This document shows, one piece after another, positions 1 to 6,021 of a stretch of DNA of 6,998 nt (its first letter is position 1; the number at the start of each line of letters is the position of its first letter). Below the pieces are notes generated by a model. The model searched no databases. It was not told the origin of the DNA and saw only the letters and a program-made list of their open reading frames with translations. Location of the stretch: the NCBI GenBank assembly GCA_015492395.1, contig WGFD01000098.1:1-6998 (forward strand), read 5' to 3'. The DNA comes from Deltaproteobacteria bacterium. GTDB lineage: Bacteria; Desulfobacterota; GWC2-55-46; S146-70. The position numbers were made by a program, and so were the translations under genes.

Positions 1-970
1 CTATATAATTGCATCCATAAGGAGGGGGCAGAAGGTAAAGGAACTGGACGCCTTCATCCGCGCATTCAACAAAGGAGCGCTATATGCGCTTAAAAACTAC
101 TTTAGAAGGGAGATAAATCTTTTCTTTTCCACTACGTCCATCCACGAATCCGCCATCGAGAAGGGCTATTCCTTATGGGTTAACTTCGCCTATCTAAGGG
201 CCTTCGATCAGGCCGAATATATACACAACCTGAGAAGGAGGACCGAAATTTCCGGGAAGGTCTTGGATTTCAAGCCTTACTTCGAGAGGAACATAAATAA
301 ACTCCTGATACATAACGGCCGGTACATACGGCGGATTACGCCGAGCGGGGACTACGATTACAAACCGGATGTTACTCTCATGAGTCCATTTTACTTCGGC
401 TTCCATAACACGAACCCCGAGATCATGAGGAATACGGTAGAGTTTACGGCCAATCACCTCTGGGACCCGGAACTTGGTATGCTTCAGAGGTACCTGCCTT
501 TTACGGAGAGTATAGATACTCATATACACTCAGGGAATGGACCGTGGTTGCAATACACTGCGATCCTGGCGAGATATTACTATATTGTCGGAGAAGCAGC
601 GCTGGCGGACAAGATAATGGCCGAGATAGACAGATACAAGTCTCCCGAAGGATATATACCGGAGCATCTCAGTACCTTCAAGCGTTTTGAAGAGTTCATG
701 AAACTGGAATGGCAGACAGGGTTGGACTTCAGAAAGGAGTTCGAGAAGGAGATCCTTATGCCGGATATAACATTCGACCTTATACTTGAAGAGCTTAATA
801 ACATGAAGAGGAGTTACGATGCCATATTAAATGAGCATTCAACGAAACCGGATACTCCCTACATAGCATTTGCCGCACCCCTTATGTGGTCCCATACCGA
901 ATACCTGAAGGCCGTTCTTGCCAGGCATAATGAGCTTACAAGGAGTTCTTCGAGTCCATCCACCCGGTAA
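1..970 (+). CDS. GH15 family glycoside hydrolase (glucoamylase-like), C-terminal part
   Basis: This is the 3' part of a gene that starts before the window. The frame is open from base 2 to the TAA at 968-970 (322 residues), with no start needed inside. It resembles the (alpha/alpha)6-barrel GH15 family (glucoamylase, glucodextranase, trehalase-like), which hydrolyses terminal glucose from alpha-glucans or related sugars. Visible family marks, counted from the fragment start, are a HES...GYSLWVN segment with Glu49 as candidate general acid, a GPWLQYTAILARYYYIVG helix, GYIPEH with Glu221 in the position of the catalytic base, and the terminal PLMWSHTEY motif at 293-301. About 60 charged residues are inserted between GYIPEH and PLMWSHTEY. 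A TTG at 263 could be read as a start but would cut the barrel, so I reject it. Family is fairly secure. Substrate is not determinable, and assignment of the catalytic Glu residues is by motif comparison only. It shares no operon with the quinone genes. Confidence 0.8.
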   Translation, partial: YIIASIRRGQKVKELDAFIRAFNKGALYALKNYFRREINLFFSTTSIHESAIEKGYSLWVNFAYLRAFDQAEYIHNLRRRTEISGKVLDFKPYFERNINKLLIHNGRYIRRITPSGDYDYKPDVTLMSPFYFGFHNTNPEIMRNTVEFTANHLWDPELGMLQRYLPFTESIDTHIHSGNGPWLQYTAILARYYYIVGEAALADKIMAEIDRYKSPEGYIPEHLSTFKRFEEFMKLEWQTGLDFRKEFEKEILMPDITFDLILEELNNMKRSYDAILNEHSTKPDTPYIAFAAPLMWSHTEYLKAVLARHNELTRSSSSPSTR

Positions 971-991
971 AAGACGCCGTATAGAGGGCGT
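969..991 (-). terminator. Weak rho-independent terminator for the SRPBCC gene
   Basis: Read on the minus strand, ACGCC, an 8-base loop and GGCGT form a 5-bp GC-rich stem, followed one base later by TTTT. It lies about 50 bases past the stop of the minus-strand SRPBCC gene and overlaps the stop codon of the plus-strand GH15 gene. The stem is short and the T-run has only four bases, so it is a weak candidate. Read on the plus strand the same stem is not followed by T residues. A second imperfect 6-bp hairpin (996-1010, one G-T pair, 3-base loop) sits next to it, also without a T-run. Confidence 0.4.
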
Positions 992-1041
992 ATCCCCGGC
1001 AGATTGTCGGATGGAGCTTCGGCTACGGAAGAGAGGCCGCC

Positions 1042-1467
1042 TTATGATCCACCTTTTCCTTCCAATACGGCCTTGACATTATCCAGCAACTCTTTTGCGA
1101 TGGAGTCCATAAGGCTGCCGATAAGGAATGAAGTAAGCCTTTCGAGCACATGAACGGGAGGATCACACTCCATAGTAAAGTGGACCCTCGTTCCATTATC
1201 AGTGGCCTCCAGGTCGTAGCTTCCCGAATTCTTTAAGCCGCCTACAGATGACCATGCGAAGCGGCGGGGTTTTTCATACTCCGCGATCTCTGAATCCCAC
1301 TCCAGGTCTACGCCGGCAAACTGAATCTTCCACCTGTAGCTCTTCAATCCTATCTTGCTGATCTTTTTGATGATGGAAGAGTAGTTTTCGAAGGCCTCAA
1401 CCCTCGATATGAGGTCAAATACATCTTCCCTGGGCGCTGCTATGTCTATAGTCCTTTCGATTTTCAT
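1042..1467 (-). CDS. SRPBCC (START/Bet v1-like) family protein, possible COQ10-type lipid or quinone binder
   Basis: A complete gene of 141 residues. The pattern is that of the SRPBCC helix-grip fold: a first strand with an IDIAAP motif (7-12), helix REDVFDLI (13-20), the xxFENYSSI segment, alternating beta strands through about residue 102 including SGSYDLEATDNGTRVHFTME, and a long C-terminal helix (about 105-136) closing the pocket. Length is normal for cyclase/dehydrase or COQ10-like members. The family includes polyketide cyclases, RatA and COQ10, which binds coenzyme Q. Sequence alone does not separate these. No signal peptide or membrane segment is seen, so it should be cytosolic. The start is supported by a GGAAGGAT Shine-Dalgarno sequence (1471-1478) a few bases before the ATG. 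It is transcribed divergently from the chorismate lyase-ubiA-ubiD-ubiG operon across an interval of about 100 bases. A role in quinone handling is an inference from fold and position. Confidence 0.8.
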   Translation of the reverse strand: MKIERTIDIAAPREDVFDLISRVEAFENYSSIIKKISKIGLKSYRWKIQFAGVDLEWDSEIAEYEKPRRFAWSSVGGLKNSGSYDLEATDNGTRVHFTMECDPPVHVLERLTSFLIGSLMDSIAKELLDNVKAVLEGKGGS

Positions 1468-1485
1468 GCTATCCTTCCATATCTC

Positions 1486-1514
1486 CTGACGGCAATTTTA
1501 GCACATCTGATACT
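1486..1514 (+). promoter_or_regulatory. Weak sigma70-like promoter candidate for the quinone operon
   Basis: CTGACG (1486-1491) and GATACT (1509-1514) are separated by 17 bases, each matching four of six consensus positions. Transcription would start near 1521, about 45 bases before the preferred GTG start of the chorismate lyase gene. The match is modest. The position in the divergent gap is the main support. Another -35/-10-like pair (TTGACC at 1620-1625, TATCTT at 1644-1649) lies inside the start of the coding region and is considered less likely. Confidence 0.3.
1495..1503 (-). promoter_or_regulatory. Extended -10 promoter candidate for the SRPBCC gene
   Basis: On the minus strand the sequence reads TGCTAAAAT, an extended -10 element (TGn followed by TAAAAT, one mismatch to TATAAT). 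No good -35 box lies at 17 bases, which extended -10 promoters tolerate. Predicted transcription would begin near 1488, leaving an untranslated leader of about 20 bases that contains the GGAAGGAT ribosome site at 1471-1478. The element lies inside the spacer of the plus-strand promoter candidate, so the two could interfere. Confidence 0.45.
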
Positions 1515-1552
1515 TTTATTTCTATACCTAAGTTTTGTCTGGATAGAACCTT

Positions 1553-1558
1553 GAGGTG
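1553..1558 (+). promoter_or_regulatory. Ribosome binding site deciding the chorismate lyase start
   Basis: GAGGTG is a six-base match to the anti-Shine-Dalgarno partner and stands 6 bases before the GTG at 1565. The in-frame GTG at 1556 is part of this site and so is a poor start. This is the only strong ribosome site near the 5' end of the gene. Confidence 0.55.
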
Positions 1559-1564
1559 CCGGAT

Positions 1565-2245
1565 GTGCAGCCGTCCACTGTATATTCACGATGTGCGCCT
1601 TCGGACCATTTTCCGAGGATTGACCACCGTGTATTTAATGTGGTATCTTCAGTCACTATGGGGTTATTCAAACTAGTTGCAGGGTGGACCGGCGCAGGAG
1701 AGTCAGGCAACGATTCAAGACTGACCGCACTGAAACCCAGCCAGTTAGTCCTGCTCACATCCGATGGTTCGCTTACAGATATGTTGGAAGTGCTCTGTAA
1801 CTCCAAGGTAGAGGCTGAAATAAAGTCGAGTCGCAGCGGGACGTTAGGTGTGGCTCAGTCCGAATTTCTCGGTATGGAACCCGGTACTGCCGCTATTGAG
1901 AGGAACGTATGGCTCAAGGCTGGTGGCCGGAAGCTTGTTTATGCCCATTCGATCGTTCCCTCAAGCCTGCTTGCTAAAGACCTCGCCGATGATATCTCCG
2001 GTACGGAGATACCTATGGGCAGGATCCTGAAGGGCTATTATCCATTTTCTATGAAGGATAGAATAGAGATCGGTATAGTCCTCTCGGATGACATAGCCGG
2101 TAATCTCGCGATACCACCGGATACGCCGCTTTGGGCCAGAAGGTACAGGTTATCGGTCCTCTCACCGGAACGAAACGGCAGTGTGAGGGCTATGATAACG
2201 GAGGTATTCTCTTTGGATCTGCTTGGGATGCCGGTGTTTGGATGA
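1565..2245 (+). CDS. Chorismate pyruvate-lyase (4-hydroxybenzoate synthase), UbiC/DUF98-like
   Basis: Predicted to convert chorismate to 4-hydroxybenzoate and pyruvate, the first committed step of benzoquinone synthesis. From the GTG at 1565 it has 226 residues. Family marks are LLTSDGSLT (63-71), ERNVWL with Arg113 at the place of the substrate-binding Arg76 of E. coli UbiC, KLVYAHSIVP, IEIG, WARRYRL (190-196) and a C-terminal ITEVF whose Glu213 matches catalytic Glu155. The LLTSDGSLTDMLE wording resembles the DUF98-type chorismate lyases known from cyanobacteria more than the shorter E. coli enzyme. I choose GTG 1565 because GAGGTG (1553-1558) precedes it by 6 bases. The GTG at 1556 lies within that ribosome site, and an ATG at 1658 lacks one. 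About 60 N-terminal residues before LLTSDGSLT are not recognised. First gene of an operon; its stop overlaps the ubiA start. Activity is well supported by the neighbours, but subfamily assignment is not certain. Confidence 0.85.
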   Translation: MQPSTVYSRCAPSDHFPRIDHRVFNVVSSVTMGLFKLVAGWTGAGESGNDSRLTALKPSQLVLLTSDGSLTDMLEVLCNSKVEAEIKSSRSGTLGVAQSEFLGMEPGTAAIERNVWLKAGGRKLVYAHSIVPSSLLAKDLADDISGTEIPMGRILKGYYPFSMKDRIEIGIVLSDDIAGNLAIPPDTPLWARRYRLSVLSPERNGSVRAMITEVFSLDLLGMPVFG

Positions 2246-3126
2246 AAGGCATGGAGAAGGCGTTATTCAACGTAAAGTTTATTGCTGTAAGTGACCTTAT
2301 TCGCCTAAGAAAGCAGTACGGCACGGTCCTGGTACTGTTGCCTACACTATGGTCGCTATTCATGGCCTCAGGTGGGATCCCGGACGCTAAGTTCCTGGTG
2401 ATCTTTACGGTCGGAGCATTTCTCATGAGGAGTGCCGGGTGTGCCGTAAATGATATAGCCGACAGGAACTTCGATAAGCACGTGGAAAGGACGAAGAGCA
2501 GGCCTGTAGCGGAGGGCAGATTGAGCGGAAAAGAGGCGTTAGCCGTCTTTATAATACTCTCCCTTGCCGCCTTCTCCCTGGTACTTTTTCTGAATAGATA
2601 CACCATCCTTCTCTCCACCATAGGTATCGCATTGGCCGTTGTATACCCCTTCGTTAAGAGGGTCAGTCACTTTCCGCAGGTTGTTTTGGGCATTGCCTTC
2701 GGCTGGGGTGCGGTAATGGCATGGGCTGCGGTTAGAAACGAGTTGGGGCCTGAAGCGATCCTTATTTTTGTCGCAAATATATTCTGGTCCACTGCGTATG
2801 ATACTGTATATGCCATGATGGATGTGACCGATGACGTGAAGATCGGTGTTAAGTCTACGGCGATATTCTTTGGTCAACATGTATTCAGGGCACTTGTTGC
2901 CCTCTACATCTGTTTTGTTGCCGTCATGTTTATGGCCGGCTGGGTGGATGGGCTGGGGGTGCCGTTTTATATGGTCCTTCTTTTAGTCTTAGGCGCCTCT
3001 CTCTTTATGGTTAAAAGACTTAAGGATATGCCTACCAGAGAGACTGCATTTCGTGTCTTCGTCGCAAACTGCCTGACCGGCGGCATGATCCTCTTCGGTA
3101 TTATCTTCTCCATGGAACGGATATGA
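2242..3126 (+). CDS. ubiA: UbiA family 4-hydroxybenzoate polyprenyltransferase
   Basis: An integral membrane prenyltransferase predicted to attach a polyprenyl chain to 4-hydroxybenzoate at the ring position next to the hydroxyl group. It has 294 residues, the usual size. The first Asp-rich motif, NDIADRNFD (70-78), is followed by VERTKSRP (81-88), the signature of 4-hydroxybenzoate transferases. The second Asp-rich region, YDTVYAMMDVTDD (186-198), should coordinate the magnesium-diphosphate. Several hydrophobic helices are visible (about 28-43, 50-66, 98-117, 119-137, 145-163, 171-186, 215-233, 238-256, 272-290). The ATG at 2242 overlaps the chorismate lyase stop in an ATGA arrangement, implying translational coupling. 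A TTG at 2131 would give a longer frame overlapping the upstream gene by 115 bases and adds nothing UbiA-like, so I reject it. An ATG at 2251 remains possible. It supplies the substrate for the UbiD encoded next. Confidence 0.93.
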   Translation: MKGMEKALFNVKFIAVSDLIRLRKQYGTVLVLLPTLWSLFMASGGIPDAKFLVIFTVGAFLMRSAGCAVNDIADRNFDKHVERTKSRPVAEGRLSGKEALAVFIILSLAAFSLVLFLNRYTILLSTIGIALAVVYPFVKRVSHFPQVVLGIAFGWGAVMAWAAVRNELGPEAILIFVANIFWSTAYDTVYAMMDVTDDVKIGVKSTAIFFGQHVFRALVALYICFVAVMFMAGWVDGLGVPFYMVLLLVLGASLFMVKRLKDMPTRETAFRVFVANCLTGGMILFGIIFSMERI

Positions 3127-4580
3127 TACACAAAGACCTGAGAGGATTTCTTCAACTCCTGGAAGGGAATGGGCTTTTAAAAAGGATAAGCGCCGCTGTC
3201 GACCCTCACCTCGAAGTGTCAGAGATAATAGACAGACTGGTAAGGAGTTCGGGACCGGCGGTGCTCTTTGAAAACATCCGTGGCTATGATGTTCCAATTG
3301 TTGCCAACCTATTCGGTACCGAGGAGCGTGTAGCCATGGGGCTCGGCATCAGGCCGGACGAATTTATTGAGGTAGGGAAGTTCCTGGCCTATCTGCAGAG
3401 GCCTGAGCCGCCGGAGGGGATCTGGGAGGCGGTGAAGAGTATACCCTTCTTTGGGAAGGCGCTTACACTCGGTCCGAAGACCGTGAGGTCGGCTCCGTCA
3501 CAGGAGGTCGTGCTCGAAGGAGACGACGCAAGGCTGTCGAAGTTCCCTATTATAAAGTGCTGGCCGGGGGATGCCGGACCGCTTATAACCTGGCCACTGG
3601 TCATCACGCAGGGCCCGGATGGAGGGACGGTGAATGTCGGGGTTTACAGGATGCAGTACCTCGATGATAGGAGGGTGATAATGCGTTGGCTTAAGCACAG
3701 GGGAGGAGCTGAGCATCAGAGGCAGTGGATGAAAAGAGGTGAGCCTATGCCGGTCGCGGTTGCCATAGGATGTGAGCCGGCCACTATTATTGCCGCCGTC
3801 ACCCCTATTCCGGAGGACATGAGTGAATTCCACTTTGCCGGCATACTGAGGAAGAAGGCCATCGAACTGACAGAATGCAAGACGGTTCCACTAAAGGTGC
3901 CGGCGACGGCTGAGATAGTGATTGAAGGAGAGATTATACATGAAGACACCGCTCTGGAAGGTCCCTTTGGAGACCATACCGGCTACTACAACCCTGCTGA
4001 GCCGTTCCCTGTACTGCATGTAAAGTATATTACACACAGGAGGGCCCCCTTGTATCTGACCACTATAACGGGAAGGCCCCCGAAGGAGGACGCCATTATA
4101 GGCTTGGCCTTGAACAGGATATTTCTGCCGACCCTGAAGCTCCAGTTTCCGGAGGTGGTTGACTTCAACCTGCCTATGGAGGCGGTGTCATACCGAATCG
4201 CCGTCATCTCTATCAGGAAGGCATATCCCGGGCATGCCAGGAACATTATGATGGGTATATGGGGAGTGCTCAAGCAGTTTATGTATGTTAAGTATATCAT
4301 AGTTGTGGATGATGATATCGATGTGCACAGTTGGAGGGATGTGGTCTGGGCCATCGCGACAAGAGTCGATCCTAAGAGGGACACGGTCATTATAGACAAG
4401 ACCCCGATAGATTACCTCGATTTCTCTTCTCCGGTACCTGAACTTGGAAGCAAGATGGGCATAGACGCCACTATGAAGTGCCACCCGGAGGTCCATCGGG
4501 AGTGGGGAGAGAGACTGGAGATGGAGCGGTCTATAGTGGAGTTAGTAGATAGAAGGTGGACGGAGTACGGCTTTGAATAG
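3123..4580 (+). CDS. ubiD: UbiD family 4-hydroxy-3-polyprenylbenzoate decarboxylase
   Basis: Prenyl-FMN-dependent decarboxylase that removes the carboxyl group from the prenylated 4-hydroxybenzoate. Its 485 residues are close to the 497 of E. coli UbiD, and resemblance to that protein is extensive, especially in the second half. Seen are NVGVYRMQ (171-178), whose Arg176 corresponds to the conserved active-site Arg of the family; LKHRGG (190-195); EGPFGDHTGYY (279-289), with the Glu and Asp of the catalytic acid network (E. coli also has Asp here, while fungal Fdc1 has Glu); TGRPP; FPEVVDFNLP; VVDDDIDV (394-401); TPIDYLDFSSP (427-437); and GSKMGIDAT (442-450). No expected motif is missing. The ATG overlaps the ubiA stop (ATGA), with a short GGA ribosome site (3114-3116). 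It needs cofactor from a UbiX flavin prenyltransferase, which is not in the window. Assignment to the quinone UbiD group rather than an aromatic-degradation decarboxylase rests on sequence likeness and the operon. Confidence 0.95.
   Translation: MIHKDLRGFLQLLEGNGLLKRISAAVDPHLEVSEIIDRLVRSSGPAVLFENIRGYDVPIVANLFGTEERVAMGLGIRPDEFIEVGKFLAYLQRPEPPEGIWEAVKSIPFFGKALTLGPKTVRSAPSQEVVLEGDDARLSKFPIIKCWPGDAGPLITWPLVITQGPDGGTVNVGVYRMQYLDDRRVIMRWLKHRGGAEHQRQWMKRGEPMPVAVAIGCEPATIIAAVTPIPEDMSEFHFAGILRKKAIELTECKTVPLKVPATAEIVIEGEIIHEDTALEGPFGDHTGYYNPAEPFPVLHVKYITHRRAPLYLTTITGRPPKEDAIIGLALNRIFLPTLKLQFPEVVDFNLPMEAVSYRIAVISIRKAYPGHARNIMMGIWGVLKQFMYVKYIIVVDDDIDVHSWRDVVWAIATRVDPKRDTVIIDKTPIDYLDFSSPVPELGSKMGIDATMKCHPEVHREWGERLEMERSIVELVDRRWTEYGFE
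4562..4565 (+). promoter_or_regulatory. Ribosome site supporting the TTG start of ubiG
   Basis: GGAG inside the end of ubiD stands 7 bases before the TTG at 4573 and supports this rare start codon. Together with the 8-base overlap it suggests that ubiG translation is coupled to, and perhaps lower than, that of ubiD. Confidence 0.5.
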
Positions 4581-5274
4581 CTCAGATCTAAGAGAGGGTT
4601 CTCACTTCGATAGATTTGCCGATGACTGGTGGAACCCAAAGGGCAGGCTTTCGGCCTTGCACAAGATAAACCCCCTTAGGTTCGGGTATATCTCCGGTAA
4701 GGTCGGTTCGTTAAATGGTAAGAGGGTATTGGATATCGGTTGCGGAGGGGGGCTGCTCTCGGAGGAATTTGCAAAAGCGGGAGCGCAGGTCACAGGTATC
4801 GACCTATCACCGGTGGCCGTAGAAGCTGCGAAGAAGCATGCCAGTGGAGCGGCCCTTGCCATAGACTACATGGTTGCCTCTCCGTCGGGACTTCTCGATG
4901 GCAGGGTGCCTCCTTTCGATATCGTCATCTGCGCGGAGGTACTGGAGCATGTGGACGACCTGGAAGGGTTTATCAGGGACTCATCTATGCTGCTTGATAG
5001 GGGTGGAGTCTTTTTCTTCGGCACGATTAACAGGACCCTCGCAGCGAGATTCCTTGCGATCTTTATAGCGGAGGATGTATTGGGCATGGTACCGCCGGGG
5101 ACACATGATTACCGGCGGTTTATCAAACCATCTACACTGGCACGGCTGTTGCGGCGGAATGGTATAGTAGCTAAAGAGATAAAGGGCATGAACTTGGATC
5201 CACTAAGACTGAGATTCAGGATATCCAACTACACAGGGATTAACTATCTGGGATATGGAGTGAAAGAGGTCTGA
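4573..5274 (+). CDS. ubiG: UbiG-type SAM-dependent O-methyltransferase of quinone synthesis
   Basis: Class I S-adenosylmethionine methyltransferase. UbiG performs the two O-methylations of ubiquinone synthesis. It has 233 residues, near the 240 of E. coli. Features are FDRFADDWWNPKGRLSALHKINPLRFGYI (12-40), the UbiG-specific N-terminal block; motif I VLDIGCGGG (52-60), binding SAM; acidic GID (75-77) at the end of the second strand; ICAEVLEHV (119-127); and the insertion from INRT (152) to VPPGTHDYRRFIKP (173-186), a hallmark of UbiG that contributes to membrane association in the E. coli enzyme. The start is TTG at 4573, backed by GGAG (4562-4565) 7 bases before it. No ATG or GTG lies nearby, and a later start would remove conserved residues. 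It overlaps ubiD by 8 bases. No hydroxylase making its substrate is encoded here, so the exact substrate is inferred. A methylation of another benzoquinone cannot be excluded. Confidence 0.92.
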   Translation: MNSSDLREGSHFDRFADDWWNPKGRLSALHKINPLRFGYISGKVGSLNGKRVLDIGCGGGLLSEEFAKAGAQVTGIDLSPVAVEAAKKHASGAALAIDYMVASPSGLLDGRVPPFDIVICAEVLEHVDDLEGFIRDSSMLLDRGGVFFFGTINRTLAARFLAIFIAEDVLGMVPPGTHDYRRFIKPSTLARLLRRNGIVAKEIKGMNLDPLRLRFRISNYTGINYLGYGVKEV

Positions 5275-5278
5275 ATAG

Positions 5279-5959
5279 TTATGGATTTTCCGCGTCATAC
5301 GTACCGCTTCTTGCCTTTTCCCGAGACTCCAACACCTCTCCAATAGATTTGCCGAGACGCTTTCTCCCCTCAGGACGGGAATACCTGACATAGATTACGC
5401 CCAGCACGGCTATAACGGTGCCACCTATAAGGTCGTTGATCAGGTCCCACATCGTGTCATTCAACCCTCTCTGTGCATCCAATCCGAAGAGTTGATCCAC
5501 ACTGAATTCGCCTATCTCCCAGAGAGCGCCGATTGCCAATGCGAATGTGACCGTGAATATGCCGATAAAGGGAAGGGTCAGCCTGATTTTCTTTGTATAG
5601 TGAAGATTGAATACCACCATGAAGGCCAACATGGCTACCACAGCGCTGCTGTATACGTGGAGAATCTTATCCCATATCCATATCTTATGGTAAAACTCCA
5701 GGAGCTCCCCGAAGAAGGTATGCAGGAAGATGGAGAGGGTTATAAGCAGATCGATTTCAAACGGGAGGCTGACACGGTAGTTGCGCTGTATTATGCTCGG
5801 GGTAAGGGAGAGGAGGAAGGCGACAAAGGTGGCAAGTGCGAAGAGGTAATTTCCCTTGTAGATGACGTATGGAAGCATCGCTATCAATATAAGCTTCATA
5901 AGCCATGACAGCAGGGTTGTTATGGTTATCGTCTTCCAGCTTGTAGGCACTGAAGTCAT
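5279..5959 (-). CDS. DUF2238/YjdF-like integral membrane protein
   Basis: A 226-residue membrane protein of unknown function. About six hydrophobic segments can be seen (roughly 18-34, 37-56, 67-84, 97-118, 128-147, 174-192), followed by a basic cytoplasmic-looking tail. The conserved polar signature of this family is present within or next to the helices: GELLEFY (84-90), WDKILHVYSS (96-105), ALWEIGEF..DQLFGLDAQRG (145-165) and DTMWDLINDLIGG (168-180). These buried acidic and His residues suggest a metal- or ion-dependent activity, but no function is established. The ATG at 5959 has AAGGGA only one base ahead, which is unusually close; no better start is seen. It follows the exoribonuclease gene on the same strand after 62 bases, which include an AT-rich stretch (about 5980-5994) where a promoter could lie. 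It converges on ubiG with only 4 bases between stop codons, so no independent terminator fits there. Confidence 0.82.
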   Translation of the reverse strand: MTSVPTSWKTITITTLLSWLMKLILIAMLPYVIYKGNYLFALATFVAFLLSLTPSIIQRNYRVSLPFEIDLLITLSIFLHTFFGELLEFYHKIWIWDKILHVYSSAVVAMLAFMVVFNLHYTKKIRLTLPFIGIFTVTFALAIGALWEIGEFSVDQLFGLDAQRGLNDTMWDLINDLIGGTVIAVLGVIYVRYSRPEGRKRLGKSIGEVLESREKARSGTYDAENP

Positions 5960-6021
5960 ATCCCTTGAAGGCTAGATCGATTATTTATTATTATGGCGCT
6001 TCTCTGGTATCTCCCATATCT

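Noticed and set aside
263..970. Gene start at TTG 263 for the GH15 protein
   Set aside because: The frame is open back to base 2, and the upstream residues contain GH15-like helices including the candidate acid residue, so the gene begins before the window.
996..1010. Hairpin as a plus-strand terminator for the GH15 gene
   Set aside because: The stem includes a G-T pair and is not followed by a T-run; too weak to call.
2131..2241. Extended ubiA start at TTG 2131
   Set aside because: It would overlap the chorismate lyase by 115 bases with residues unlike UbiA; the ATGA overlap at 2242 is the normal coupling seen again at the next junction.
2190..2621. Open frame of 143 codons on the minus strand
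   Set aside because: It lies opposite the UbiA Asp-rich motif region and shows no family features.
3498..3833. Open frame on the minus strand opposite ubiD
   Set aside because: Shadow of a strongly conserved coding region, with no ribosome site or recognisable domain.
5492..5908. Open frame of 138 codons on the plus strand
   Set aside because: It is antisense to the DUF2238 gene, whose family signature is clear; the translation is a charged, low-complexity-like shadow.
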